A DNA stretch of 64,000 bases. Origin: Odontomyia ornata (lineage: Eukaryota; Arthropoda; Insecta; Diptera; Stratiomyidae). The notes under the pieces are model-generated. The model was not told the DNA's origin and made no database searches. It worked only from the letters and a program-made list of their open reading frames with translations. The DNA lies in assembly GCA_963969285.1 (NCBI GenBank), contig OZ017738.1:36509499-36573498 (forward strand), written 5' to 3'. A program made the translations under genes and the position numbers. Positions 10,660-21,149 of this stretch are shown here, piece after piece (within the stretch, counting starts at the first letter, position 1; each line of letters opens with the position of its first letter).

Positions 10660-12106
10660 TCTGTTTGAAGGGCTTCCATTCTAGGCTCCTGACTCGGTCT
10701 AGGTCTTCTCCTAGCTGTACATCCTGGGCAATAGCTCAGTTTTCTTCGCTTCTTGCAATCTCTTTGCAGGTGCCCCTTCTCTCCGCAACCCCATCATCTA
10801 GGCGCACTATATACATGCAGGCCTCGCTCAATTTCCTCGCGGTCACACCTGCACTCGTCTGTCACTACCTCGCGAACCCAGGCAGTATTACGGCTCACGT
10901 TCTTCGCTGCAAAGTTCAGACTATAAGCCAATGCGTCGTTAACTGTTTGCTATTGAGCTAAACGCACGGCTTGTTGCAGTTCCTGGTCCCTTAATGCGCT
11001 GATGAATGCCTCTGTTGCTGCGTTGTCTCGATGTTCTGGGTCATAAGCTGGGTTAGTCAAAAGTGTCAGTCGCTCAATTTCTTGGGCTAGCTGCTGTAAA
11101 GTTTCGTCAGACTTCTGCATCCAATGCCGTAGCTGTGACCGATAAATCTGCTTTAGATGATCGTCTCCATAACGCATGTCGAGCGCATTCATTACAGCAT
11201 TCGGGTTTGAGTGCGATTCAACGGGGATCGTCTGCAAAAGCTCGGCAGCTGGGCCTGTTAGAGCAAGAATCAATGCACTTGCTCGTTCCTGCTCATTCCA
11301 GTGATTTATCCGAGCGGCTGCTTCAAACTGGGTTTTGTAAACAGTCCAGAACGTTTGCCCGTCGAATATTGGTGCTTGCACATTTCTAGATGAGCTTTGC
11401 GCTGCGGTTACAAGTGGGGCTGGTGAGGTGGTTACTACTGCCTTCGCTGCTTCCAATTCGTTTTTCATGTTTTCCATCTCTTTGTTGATTCTCTCCTCGA
11501 CCTGGCTGACCTTTTCCTCGACCTGGCTGATCTCATGGATGATTCTCTCCTCGACCTGGTATACATTTTCCTCGACGCATTTAATTCGGTTGTTGAGACT
11601 ACTGAGCTCCGCTTTTATTTCGGTTGACTTTTTTTTCAAATCTGCCTCCAAATCAGTTGATTGCTCTCCAGCTTCTGTGCGATGTCTGCCTTGATTTTAA
11701 ACGCTTGTTGGCCTAGCTTCACTGATTGTTCATTTAGCTTCATTGATTGTTCATTTAGCTTCGCAGTTAAATTGTATGACTGTTGTCGCTGCTCTTGCTG
11801 CATCAGCATCAACATTTACATCAGCGCATTTTCTAGTTCCTTTGATTTTGGTTTTTCTGCTTCTCCTCCTTCTACGCCTTCTCCTGCATTTGAGGGCTCA
11901 CCTGAATCTATCTACCCGCCTTCTGACTGTATCGCGTCACGCAAGCGTGCAATCAGTATGGCCTTTGTACCTTGTGTAGCCAGATTTCGCTGTTCCAACT
12001 CCTCCTTAAGCTTCGATATGGTCAATTGATCAATTTTTAGATGCAAGTTTCCTGGCATTTTTATTCTTTCGGCTATTTTTCCACCAGTTTCCACGTTCAA
12101 TTTCAC
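10660..12106 (-). pseudogene. gag: Gypsy gag with SAP-like domain, coiled coil and zinc knuckle
   Basis: This encodes the structural protein of the virus-like particle. From its ATG at 12106 the first piece contains a SAP-like helix-turn segment (LTISKLKEELEQRNL...GTKAILIARLRDAI), ending at a stop at 11912. A coiled coil with repeated SQVEEKVSQVEERI heptads follows (11490-11650), then the conserved gag core (PIFDGQTFWTVYKTQFEAAA at about 11350). The main open piece is 10950-11651. Beyond its stop the same frame runs into a CGEKGHLQRDC knuckle (about 10770) whose first cysteine seems lost. The repeated coiled-coil DNA is itself a short tandem repeat (CTCGACCTGG units). Confidence 0.8.
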
Positions 12107-12159
12107 TATTGTGCACTTTGAAAGTGTTTAAAAGTTTTTCACTTTCAAAATTTTCTTTC

Positions 12160-12176
12160 TCACTTCTTGACACCAC
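12160..12176 (-). other. tRNA-Leu-like primer binding site
   Basis: Directly inside the 5' LTR the minus strand reads TGGTGTCAAGAAGTGAG. It fits the complement of a tRNA-Leu 3' end with one extra base. This is the primer site for minus-strand DNA synthesis. Confidence 0.6.
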
Positions 12177-12644
12177 TGTCGCGTGTTATGGTTCGCGGCC
12201 AATAATTTTAATGTCTTTTAAATTAAATTAAAATTTATTTAATTTATTTATTAAAAATGCACAATCACTCATTCAACTGTTTCACAATTTTAATTTTCAC
12301 TTATAAATCTCTATAAATTTCTCTAACAACTGTCTTCACTTAACAATCAACGAAAATCACTTCACTATTACTCGATCAATATCGCTTTTCCGTTCACACT
12401 ACACACTATCGCAGTTTTTACTTTCGCGGTTGAATGAATCCCCCATTCATTCAGCTCGCCTTTATGTACATTGGCGGATTGCCTGGAATATTCGAGCAGC
12501 TTAATGAATGAATGAATAATGTGACGTCACTTTCAGATGTTGATCATGCTTGGCAGGTTTTCGTGTACATTCGTTTGTTGATGTTCTTAATGGTTGTGAA
12601 AACAATTGTGACTGTAGCTCGCAGAATTATTTGTACATGTAACA
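12177..12644 (-). repeat. 5' LTR of the minus-strand Gypsy element
   Basis: Pairs with the LTR at 6612-7100. It is flanked outside by ATAT (12645-12648), matching 6608-6611. Confidence 0.9.
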
Positions 12645-13099
12645 ATATTTAATATTTTATTGCATGTCCAAACAAAGAAAAATTTGAGGACCATGAAGTA
12701 GGGCTACGCATATTCAAAAAAAAAGAGAATTTATATGAGGTATCCCATCTTCCATTCACTGCTAAGAACTCAATTATTATATTTACGGTGTACTTTGGAA
12801 GTGCTTTGAAGTCAAGTTCGCAAACCATAAACTTATAAGCAGCAGTCTCATTTCTCTTAGACGTTTTCATCTCTCAAATTGACAGCATACTCGTATAATT
12901 TAAACGCATTTATATGTAGTTCTTACTTATTTATTGTCTTTGTTACTGAACTTACAGATGTTAAAACTTTAACTCATTTAACTTTTAAGTATAACAATTG
13001 ATCACTTTAGTTATGCACTGAACTTCGTCTGACTATCATGATCATCTGATTGATTGTAGTTGCAAAATTCAAAAAGCTTCTCATTGATAAATGCACAAG
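12645..13099. other. Non-coding stretch, nothing recognised
   Basis: AT-rich sequence between the Gypsy element and the next repeat. The short open frames show no known protein signature. Confidence 0.4.
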
Positions 13100-14000
13100 C
13101 GTTGGTGGGTATGCGGACGCTACGCACCTGTTGGTGAGCATCATAGAGGTACATACAGGAGCCAGCGAGCTTTCAATTCCTATGGAAAGCGTTCAAGTGG
13201 GTACATTTTGCCTTCCCCTGAACCCCTTAATTCATAAAATAATTTTTATTTCAGATTCTAAAAGTTCTAATCAAGACCTTTCACTTGATACCCCACTTGA
13301 CTACCTTTGGTTAAAAAAAATTTGTAAGCGTTCATTCGTTATTAGGGGAGACCCCCCTTTAAAATTTTTGAAATTTTTGGTCAGGCCTTAACTTTTGAGA
13401 GATAATCACTTCTGACCTTTTCACAAAGTTTGAGCATTCTAGCTTCTATAGTTTCTGAGGAAACTAGTTTTTTTGGTCCTCTAGTGGCCACATTTTCCAA
13501 CGGATTTTAATCAAACTCGAGATTATGGATAATTGTACTAAGTTCTTATACAAAAATCAAAATCGGATGAAAAATGAAGAAGTCGAAAATTTAGAATCTA
13601 ATATTTTAAGCTGCCATTTTCACTAAAAATTACGGTTTGACTGAGATTTGGCAGATTGACTAATAAGATAGAAATATTTGAAAATCCAAAGTTAAATGCA
13701 TGCATTCAAAATGGCGGCTCCCAAAAGAAGTAATGAATATTTTTCATGGAAACATTTTTAATGGCTTAACTCGTAAGTATTTATACAACATACCATTTCA
13801 GAGGACTGTAAAATATTCTTGCAATGCCCTATCAAAATCGTGATCTGTCTTTTCGTCCCTCTGTTCGTCCGCGCGTCGCAGCAAATTTTCTCGCAAAACA
13901 CACAAGCGAGAGTGATGAAATTTTTTTAGGAGGTCAAAAGTGGTGCCCTTTCCAACGTTTGTAAGAAAATTCCATTATAATAATAATATCAGCACAGAAC
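13100..14000. repeat. Repeat block: partial GTCY-type unit followed by repeat family B
   Basis: 13230-13480 matches the body of the hairpin/GTCY family (compare 41740-41970: TCTAATCAAGACCTTTC, then CCTACCTTTGG). 13481-13960 belongs to another family, also seen at about 42890-43460 and partly at 43680-44100. Shared markers are TTAAATGCATGCATTCAAAATGGC and GCAAATTTTCTCGCAAAAC-type strings next to short GTCC-rich tracts. No coding content. Confidence 0.6.
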
Positions 14001-14329
14001 ATATGACAATTTTTTGGCCAGCTTTTTGTAGTAAACAATTAATTTGCAAACGCTGCCTTCTCATAAATTTTAACGCAAAGAATATGATAAACCTCATAAT
14101 ATGATGAACAAAATTTTGACCTTAATTTCGAAATTAGCTTCGAGCTTATAAGAGTTATTATAATAGCAAAGGCAAAAGATCGGCTGGCTGGCCGTTAATT
14201 TCATTCTTCGACTTCGAAGACTTCTTAAAGCTGATATGCGTTCAAAAAGGAATGCCCGAGTTAAATGTTGGTTGATCGTGAGCTTTTGCTATTGATTCTT
14301 TTGAATCGTTAGCATTTGCCATTGACGTT

Positions 14330-15145
14330 CACAGCTCGTGAGCAAGTCCTGTTGCGTGTACCATATTTTGTGTTGACTGTCGGAAACACAGTGTGTCGTT
14401 GATATCCTGTGTTTCGTGGGCCATATATGCAGGCTTGAGTCTTTCTATTGAGACGTTTACCGGTTGATTTTTTAGTTTTATCATGTATTTGTTATTAGAT
14501 ATTCTATTTACAACTTCGTGGCGTTCCATGTATGGTGGTTCCAATGGCTTTTGGACAGCATCTGTCCTAAAGAAAATGCGGGAGTAAGATTGTAGATCGT
14601 GATGAAACAAATTTTGTTTTGTTGTGATGTGCTGTGGGACCTGGTCGAAAGTTTCGCATGTGATCTCGTAACTTCTCTACAAATGCTGCTGAGTCTACTT
14701 AGTTTCTTACGCTTGACAAAGAATTCACCGGGAATGCGAGCAGTCGTACCATAGAGTGATTCTGGTGGAGAAACGCCAATATTTTGTTTGACAGCATTCC
14801 GTAACCCCAACAATACCCCCCAAGTTCCGTCCATGATGCTGATTAGCTATAAAGATGACTGATAAGCCATTTGACGCTGGATAGTAGGGTGTTGTCCGAG
14901 TTTGTTTGGCAGCGATCACATTTGCCAGTGCTTGAAAAAGTGATGACTAATATTGAGTGCCTTGGTCTGTTGAAGTGATCTTTAGGGTCCCAAATCGCGC
15001 GATCCAATTGTTGTAGAATGCTGCAGCTATTGTTTCAGCTTACATACTTCTAAGGGTATAGCCTCTAGCCAACGAGTACACCTGTCAATGATCGTTAGAA
15101 AGTAATGATAGTCTTTAGTTGCGGGCATTGTGGCAATATCTGAAT
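14330..15145 (-). pseudogene. Second Gypsy-type integrase fragment
   Basis: Read on the minus strand, this starts in the integrase core (YHYFLTIIDRCTRWLEAIPL at 15063-15125). It continues through AAKQTRTTPYYPASNG and LGLRNAVKQNIGVSPPESLYG and ends in the C-terminal domain (PLEPPYMERHEVVNRISNNK, then VNVSIERLKPAYMA). Those are the integrase signatures of an insect Gypsy lineage different from the element at 6612-12644. At least three frames are used, so it is a decayed fragment with no LTRs recognised. Confidence 0.8.
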
Positions 15146-15149
15146 GTAG

Positions 15150-15210
15150 TTCTCGTGGTGTTGTGGTTAGAGCACTCATCCCGCAAGCCGAAGGTCCCTA
15201 ACTTGCCTCG
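15150..15210 (+). repeat. tRNA-like sequence, possible SINE head or tRNA relic
   Basis: The block contains TGGTTAGAGCACTC (A-box-like), then CCCGCAAGCCGAAGGTCCC, which resembles the anticodon arm and variable region of a tRNA. A B box is only poorly preserved. It may be the head of a tRNA-derived SINE inserted next to the integrase fragment. Confidence 0.35.
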
Positions 15211-15365
15211 CATTTAGTAATGATACGTGCTGGTTTAAAAAATCAGAACGTATCGCATCTGGGGGGAAATGCATACCGCCAAAGCGTGATACTGACCATA
15301 TTGCCTTGTGAAGTGCTGACACATTCGATCATGATAATGAGATACTCTGACTTTGTCTCGTATCA

Positions 15366-16620
15366 TTGCCTACTAATGACACAAAAATTATTCTGGGTGA
15401 TTTCCAGGCTGAAGTTGCCATTGAGATATCTCATCGAGGAACGACTGGAGGACAAAGCCTCAACAGTGAAGCATATGAAAACGGCCAGCAGTTGATTAAC
15501 TTTGCATGTAGCAGAACTCTAATCATACTTTTGACTTGCTTTCCTAATCGACGCATACATATAATTACCTGGGTATCACCAGATGGCAATATTCAAAACC
15601 AGGCCGACCATGTACTGATCCAACAACGTTGGGCCTCGAGCATACTTGATGTCCGGACATACAGAGGAGCCAAGTGCACCTTGAATCATTACTTGATCAA
15701 ATTAACCTATCGATGTCGTATGTCAAAGGCATATTCAGCGCAGACCAGTCTGCTACAAAAATTTGACATCAAAAGGCTAAAAAAAACGGCGTCTGTGGCA
15801 AAAACTTTCACAAAGACCCTCGACAAACAAGTGGCTCCTATCTTATCAGGCGCACCGCTGAAAACAGTTAATGAGCTCTGGATGGAAGTGAAAGTGGCTA
15901 TTAATAAAGTAGCAGGAAACACAATTAGACATCAAGCCCGGCGCAAGAGATATGATTGGATCGATAATGAGTGCCAGAATGCGTTGGATAAAAAGAATCA
16001 AGCGTACAAAGATTACGTAGGTGGAGAAATCAGGATGAAGAGATAATACTATAAAACTCTCAGAAGAGTAGCGAATAAGATAATTAGAATTAAGAAAATA
16101 AAACACTATGCCGACCAATTGAGAGGCATAGATGAAAGTCTTGCGAGCAATAATACAGGACAAGCATACAAGGCCTGAAACGTGGTTATCAGCCCAAAAC
16201 CACGCTCTGTCGTGATGACATCGGCAATATCATCGCTAACGAAAACAGTATTAAGGAAAGATGGACATCATCTTTTAAGAATCTCCTTAATCTTCTGCAT
16301 AGCTCCAGCTTATCGATATTCCCGGAGTGCTTCCATTGGCCCCACTAACTCTGGATGAAGTTTGTTTCATCATCAAAGCCCAAAAGAATAGCGCCGGGCA
16401 TCGATGAGATTCTAGTGGAGCTCATTAATTATGGTGGCAGTAGTGTTCATAAAGCTATTCACGAAGCTATCCAGCACATTTGGCAACAAGAACATATGCC
16501 GAAAGAGTAGAGCCAATCAATTATATTCCCTATCCACAAAAAAGGTGACAAGCTATAGTGCGAAAATTATAGAGGCATATCACTGCTTTGTACGGCGTAC
16601 AAAAACAAAATTTTTCGAGT
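15366..16620 (+). pseudogene. RTE-like LINE copy 1: endonuclease and start of RT
   Basis: This is a LINE polyprotein remnant. The first open piece (15366-16046) holds the apurinic-type endonuclease end: ILGDFQAEVA, then ITWVSPDGNIQNQADHVLIQ and ILDVRTYRGAKCTLNHYLIK. The usual SDH before the final histidine is changed. A linker follows (KKNQAYKDYV), and beyond stops the RT start is still readable at 16430-16610 (FPIHKKGDKL, CENYRGISLLCTAYK). It ends abruptly at about 16620 in unrelated repeat sequence. Related copies lie at 30253 and 36200. The endonuclease resembles that of RTE/BovB elements, as in the protein often annotated craniofacial development protein 2. Confidence 0.75.
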
Positions 16621-17200
16621 AACGCATAGTTTTGGAGTTATGGTCAAAAACCTTTTCAAAACATGCATTTTTCCCGAAAAATCAACATTTTCAAGCATTA
16701 TTAACTCAAAAAATATGGACTTAGCGGCAAACTTCTTAGAATTCAAAGTGCCTAAAGTTTGTTCTTCTATTAAGTACTGGGGTTATTTTTGATTTTGAAA
16801 AATGTTCACCCTTGAGAAGGGGTAGCATCCACCCCAGGGTAAAAACACAAGTCGACACTGTTTCACTTTTTATATTTGAGATACCTTTTATCTACTCATT
16901 AATTTTCGTGCAAATCGTTCAATGGAGGTGAAATCCTTCGTTGACTGGACTAATAATTTACATATCTATATGCCAAGTGTATTGAGGTGGTTTTACCAAA
17001 GTAGGTGTAGGCAAAAATCAACTCAACTGCAAAGTTTATTGAAAGCCAGAACTTATCGCAGCTAGGTGTATGGACATATGACCAAAGCATGGCACTGACC
17101 ACACCACCTTGCTCGAGTGTTGATACATTAGATCAGGGTGTTGAGGTACTCTAACCATTTCTGTGTGAGGGTCTACAAGGGGCTGCCATTTTATAGCAAT
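16621..17200. other. Non-coding repeat region
   Basis: No gene. 17030-17190 is a diverged direct copy of 15215-15360 (shared AAAGC, CACTGACCA, GTGTTGATACATT and GAGGTACTCTAACCA-type blocks), so the pair flanks RTE copy 1. 16640-16880 has the look of a dispersed insect repeat (GGGGTAGCATCCACCCCAGG) but was not identified. Confidence 0.45.
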
Positions 17201-17790
17201 TAAAAAAATTATTGCCCTCCATTCATTCGTTTGTCTAGTCCGGTTTCAGCCTTCAACCACCATTCACGTCCAGCATTCCCCTTTCTACTGGGTCTACGCC
17301 CTTTGTGCAGTTCCACTTCGCTGTTTTGCCGCCAGGTTACCGTTAACTCGGTAAATACTCCTCTCGATCGGTTCCACTTCTCCCTTCTAGTCTTCATACC
17401 CCTAGGCCCATCAGCTACTTTTTCTTCAGGCTTATGTCATTTGTCCAGTTCAACTTCTTCTTTCAGCAACCATGCACTCACCACCACCCAACATGCTCCG
17501 AAATCATCGTTTCCCCTTTCTGCTAGACCCATGCCTTTCAGTCAGTTCTCCTCATTCCATCAGCCTCCATGCCTCCAGGTCTTTGCTCCCCTTGCTACTA
17601 AGTTCACGACTCCTTTCGCTGGGTTTCACTTTGCCCTTGCAGCCATCTAATCTCTCAGTCCATCAAACCGCAGGTACACCCAGTACTTCGGTTCTTCAGT
17701 TTTTCAGGTACGTCAGTTCAACTCATTCTCATAATACACATACTGCTCCGGCTTCTGCATTGCTTTCCTTTCAGATTCGCACGCTGTATT
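17201..17790. other. Pyrimidine-rich low-complexity stretch
   Basis: C+T-rich on the + strand, with loosely repeated CCCCTTTCTACTGGGTCTACGCC / CCCCTTTCTGCTAGACCCATGCC blocks about 234 bp apart. Long open frames here reflect composition; no protein family is recognisable. Confidence 0.4.
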
Positions 17791-18024
17791 AGTTAATGAA
17801 CAATTTCCAGACAGACCGAAATCTAACACTGCAAAGCAGTGCAACCTGGGAAATCAAAAGTGAGAAATTCTCACGACAAATCCTAGACTAGCGTCAGCAT
17901 TTTCTATGCTATAAATTAAATTATGTATTTGGCGGAAATTTTAGTATTAACTTCATACTGTATTGTAACGGATTGTAAGGCTTTGCCCTAAAATAAAATT
18001 ATATTTTTTTAGTTTTTATTAAGT
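17791..18024 (+). repeat. 5' LTR of the errantivirus-like element
   Basis: 234 bp and almost identical to 25462-25723. It includes a TATAAATTAAATT block (about 17911) and an AATAAAATTATATT block near its end (about 17992), possible promoter and polyadenylation signals. Confidence 0.9.
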
Positions 18025-18041
18025 GGCGCCCGAGCAGAGAC
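18024..18041 (+). other. Lys-type tRNA primer binding site
   Basis: TGGCGCCCGAGCAGAGAC begins at the last base of the LTR. The TGGCGCCC start is complementary to the 3' end of tRNA-Lys, the primer used by gypsy-type errantiviruses. Confidence 0.75.
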
Positions 18042-19221
18042 CATTGCCGCGGTACCGCAAATAAATAAGTTTTAACCGAAAAACAAAAGTACGCGGTTTA
18101 CGCAAGTGCGTACCAACGAAAAGTGGAAAACCGCGGAAGTGAATTTTTTATCGTGCGCAATAACCAAGCGGCGAATCGTGGTACCGGTGAAGGGAACGAG
18201 GCCCCTTAGTAGCAGCTGCAAAAAGGAGTTATCAAAATAAATAACAGCCGCCCTTCCTGACGATTGTCCGAAAAAAATGAGAACCTTGGTAGCAATCCTG
18301 TAAGTTGATATTAAAAATTTTTTTATGTTAAATTTTATTAGGAAGAATGAACATTTTTTTCAAAAGTGAATTACATTAATTATTGAAATATATGCGAAAT
18401 ATTGTGCATTAATAGTGAAAAATAGTTGATATTATAAATACACGAAATATTGTGAATTTCAATAGTCGAATTTAATATAAATAAAGTGAGAAAAAATTAT
18501 AGCTGAATGAAAATTGGTGAATTGATATGAGCTTCGCGAAAAATTGAGAATTTATCTTTGAGATTTTGAATATTTTCACTACGTTGAAGTCTTCGGCGAA
18601 AGACTTGTTGAAATATTTGCGAGAAATTGTTGCGAACTAAGTGGCAAAATTTTTTTAATAGTGATTCTTTTTGCATACGGCAATCAAATTGAAAAATACG
18701 CAAAATTTTTTTTTAATAGTTTGAAGTGATTTCGAGTTTTCGTGTGAAGAACGTTTTTTTGTTTCGTGAAACAGATATTGAATGTATTTTCATGTCTGTT
18801 TCGTGGAACGGAATTGATATCTTCTTTCGAAAGAGCTTATCCCTTCAGGCAAAATTATTGAACGCCCTTATAAAGAAAAAATCTTCCAATACTCTTGCTG
18901 TCGTAAATCCTTATAAAGAAGATCGTTTAGCAAAACAAATCTTAAAGGAAGAAATTATTATATTGCGTTTATAAAATCACTAGATTGCGTGTGCGAAATT
19001 ATTATATTGTGCGAGTTTCCCAAAACATTGTTTAACCCTTTTTTCAGGCATCCCTTGTCCATTCCACTCTGGTCGGTTGTTTGTATTGCGTGTTCTTTTC
19101 TAAAACATTCTTTTTCAGGAATTGTAACGTTTGATCCTTTGTTGCAAGGGATTATTGTGTGCCTTCCCTGCCAAATCTGCGAAGGCTTTTGGAAAATTTT
19201 GTTGTTGTCCCTATTCTCACG
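18042..19221 (+). other. 5' leader of the errantivirus-like element
   Basis: About 1.2 kb of untranslated leader between the primer site and gag. Short open frames here are not conserved proteins. It should hold the packaging signal and the splice donor used for env, neither of which could be pinned down by eye. Confidence 0.5.
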
Positions 19222-20673
19222 ATGCCTAACCAAGGAAATCTTATTCGCCCTCCGCGACTCAATATAAATTTCAAGCAGTCTCAAAATAATGGGGATCAAA
19301 ATCCTCCACAGAACAATCCCCCAGCTGAACAGGGTAGTGGAAATAATAACGTCGACCTGGTTCAGCTTATAACGGGAATAGTAGCACAAGCCTTTAACAC
19401 CCAAGGTAGAGATATTTTTTATTCTATTATGAATCCAGCCTCCGATGCAAATGACGACTTTGACGTTCCAATAACCGGGAACGTTGATGCAAATCTGTCG
19501 GATATGGATAAAATTCCCGATATCGTCAAAAGTTTAAGGACATTTTCAGGTGACCCCAGCGAATATTCCTCATGGAGGAAAAGTGTCGAGAGGATCCTAA
19601 GGATCTATGAACACCTGAAAGGCACTCCAAAGTATTACGGCATCCTGTCAGTAATACGCAACAAGATTGTAGGCCAAGCTGATATAGCCTTGGAATCCTA
19701 CAATACTCCCCTAAATTGGAGCAAAATTTCGAAGTGTTTAACACTTCACTACGCTGACAAAAGGGATCTTGGTACGCTCGAGTACCAGATGACTACTCTT
19801 GTTCAAGGCAACGGAAGTATCCACGAATTCTATCAGACGGTCTATCACCACCTGTCGCTGATACTTAACAAATTATCTTCTATGGACATGGGGCAAGAGT
19901 CACTGACAAATATGACCCAATGCTATAGGGATAAAGCTCTTGACACATTTGTACGTGGACTAAGAGGAGATTTGCCTCGACTACTCAGCATCCGAGAGCC
20001 TGCTGACCTGCCACAGGCTTTGCATTTGTGTCTTAAGTTGCAGAATGTTGACTACAGGACACAGCATGCAAATAACACGCATGCCATACATAAAAAGCCA
20101 ACACAGAATATACCTCCTCCAATTCCTCCTAAGAAACATTTTGACGCTCCACCGCTACAACATGCATATATTCCGAGAAAGGATTTTAGGCCCGAACTCT
20201 TCCATAATCCTCGTATTCCACCAGCTCCACAATTTTATAGGCAGGTGCAATATGTACCCCCTAACGCTAAACCACTGCCTCCTAAACCACGCAGGTATGA
20301 GCCTATGGACGTAGATCAATCCATGAGGACCCAAGCGGTAAATTATCAGAATAGGCCGCAATATCGTGCGTTCCCCATTAAAAGGATGGCGTCTCAACAA
20401 GTACATCCTGGCAACAAGCAGCAGCGCACCTATTATACCCACAATTACAACATAGAACCGGACATACTAGTTCAAAAAGAACACGAGTTAGATCAAGCAG
20501 ATCTTCTCGAGTATCTGTCCCTCGAAGAAACTGTTCCATTCCCTCCGAATTTAGAGGAAGCAGATGAAACTACAGGATATGAATATGATAATAATGGTAA
20601 CGAACCCGTCGAGGACGTACCAAACGATACAAATAACACAGATCAACAAGGTGGCATCCATTTTTTAGATTGA
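19222..20673 (+). CDS. gag: Gag of the errantivirus-like element
   Basis: Open frame of about 483 residues from the ATG at 19222 (MPNQGNLIRPPRLN), chosen over in-frame codons further upstream because the protein becomes gag-like there. It has a polar N-terminus rich in Q, N and P. The capsid-like core includes DIVKSLRTFSGDPSEYSSWR and LDTFVRGLRGDLPRLL, and a proline-rich C-terminal third (IPPPIPPKKHF, PLPPKPRRYEPMD) follows. No CCHC knuckle is present, as is usual for errantiviruses. It would form the particle shell and bind RNA. The frame is uninterrupted. It ends at TGA 20671-20673 just after the -1 frameshift site. Confidence 0.85.
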   Translation: MPNQGNLIRPPRLNINFKQSQNNGDQNPPQNNPPAEQGSGNNNVDLVQLITGIVAQAFNTQGRDIFYSIMNPASDANDDFDVPITGNVDANLSDMDKIPDIVKSLRTFSGDPSEYSSWRKSVERILRIYEHLKGTPKYYGILSVIRNKIVGQADIALESYNTPLNWSKISKCLTLHYADKRDLGTLEYQMTTLVQGNGSIHEFYQTVYHHLSLILNKLSSMDMGQESLTNMTQCYRDKALDTFVRGLRGDLPRLLSIREPADLPQALHLCLKLQNVDYRTQHANNTHAIHKKPTQNIPPPIPPKKHFDAPPLQHAYIPRKDFRPELFHNPRIPPAPQFYRQVQYVPPNAKPLPPKPRRYEPMDVDQSMRTQAVNYQNRPQYRAFPIKRMASQQVHPGNKQQRTYYTHNYNIEPDILVQKEHELDQADLLEYLSLEETVPFPPNLEEADETTGYEYDNNGNEPVEDVPNDTNNTDQQGGIHFLD

Positions 20674-20714
20674 AGGGCTCTTCACTACCATATATAGAAT
20701 ACGCAGCGAAGAGC
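20661..20714 (+). promoter_or_regulatory. Programmed -1 frameshift signal between gag and pol
   Basis: The slippery heptamer T TTT TTA lies at 20661-20667 in exactly the gag phase (CAT TTT TTA GAT TGA). After a 9-nt spacer a 7-bp stem GCTCTTC/GAAGAGC (20677-20683 with 20708-20714) encloses a 24-nt loop. Slipping back one base moves ribosomes into the pol frame, which is open from here. Heptamer, spacing and stem match retroviral -1 signals. Confidence 0.8.
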
Positions 20715-21149
20715 GGTGAAATGCTAAAATTCCTTATTGACACTGGGTCAAACAACAACTACATCCAACCTTCTTTCGTACGTAACCCTATCCCAAATGA
20801 AAAACCCTTCACCACCAGCTCAGCAGGTGGACCAATAAACATAACTCATCACGACTTCATCAACATATTCGGACCGAAAACAAAAAAATTAAAATTCTTC
20901 TTATTGCCTTCGCTTAAGACCTTTGAAGGATTAATTGGTAATGATACCCTAAAAAATTTACAAGCAGTTATTCACGCTAGCGCTAACGTAATGTCAATCA
21001 AACCCCAGATAGACATTCCATTAAAACAACACGTATCTGAGTCCGTTAACCATATGAATGTTAGAACATCTCATTTGACTAAGGAGCAGGAAAAACGACT
21101 TAAGCTAATCCTTTTCGAAAAACAAGTCTTTATTATCAGAACCAGATGA
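20664..21149 (+). pseudogene. pol: Protease part of errantivirus-like pol
   Basis: Open frame -1 relative to gag, entered at the slippery site. The active site is LIDTGSNNNYI (about 20735-20765), followed by GLIGNDTLKNL, the second conserved protease region. The frame ends at TGA 21147-21149. The RT that should follow is in another frame, so there is an indel at about 21118-21146. The protease itself looks whole. Upstream it begins within the overlap with gag, with no start codon of its own. Confidence 0.8.

Larger units (their letters stand above)
6612..12644 (-). mobile_element. Ty3/Gypsy LTR retrotransposon, complete but defective
   Basis: This minus-strand element has two LTRs (6612-7100 and 12177-12644), both bounded by TG...CA, and a 4-bp target duplication ATAT on each side (6608-6611 and 12645-12648). 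Next to the 5' LTR is a tRNA-Leu-like primer binding site, and next to the 3' LTR a purine-rich tract. Between them, in order, lie gag (with a SAP-like domain), protease, reverse transcriptase, RNase H and integrase. Every coding part carries stops or gaps. No env was found. Confidence 0.9.

Noticed and set aside
11063..12029. Several + strand frames over gag
   Set aside because: Opposite-strand shadows of the minus-strand gag, with compositions that mirror its coiled coil.
15150..15210. A functional tRNA gene
   Set aside because: The anticodon-arm region is recognisable but the B box and acceptor pairing are not, so at most it is a relic or SINE head.
17231..17792. Long overlapping + strand open frames
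   Set aside because: They result from C+T-rich low-complexity DNA; no domain, and the region lies between two mobile elements.
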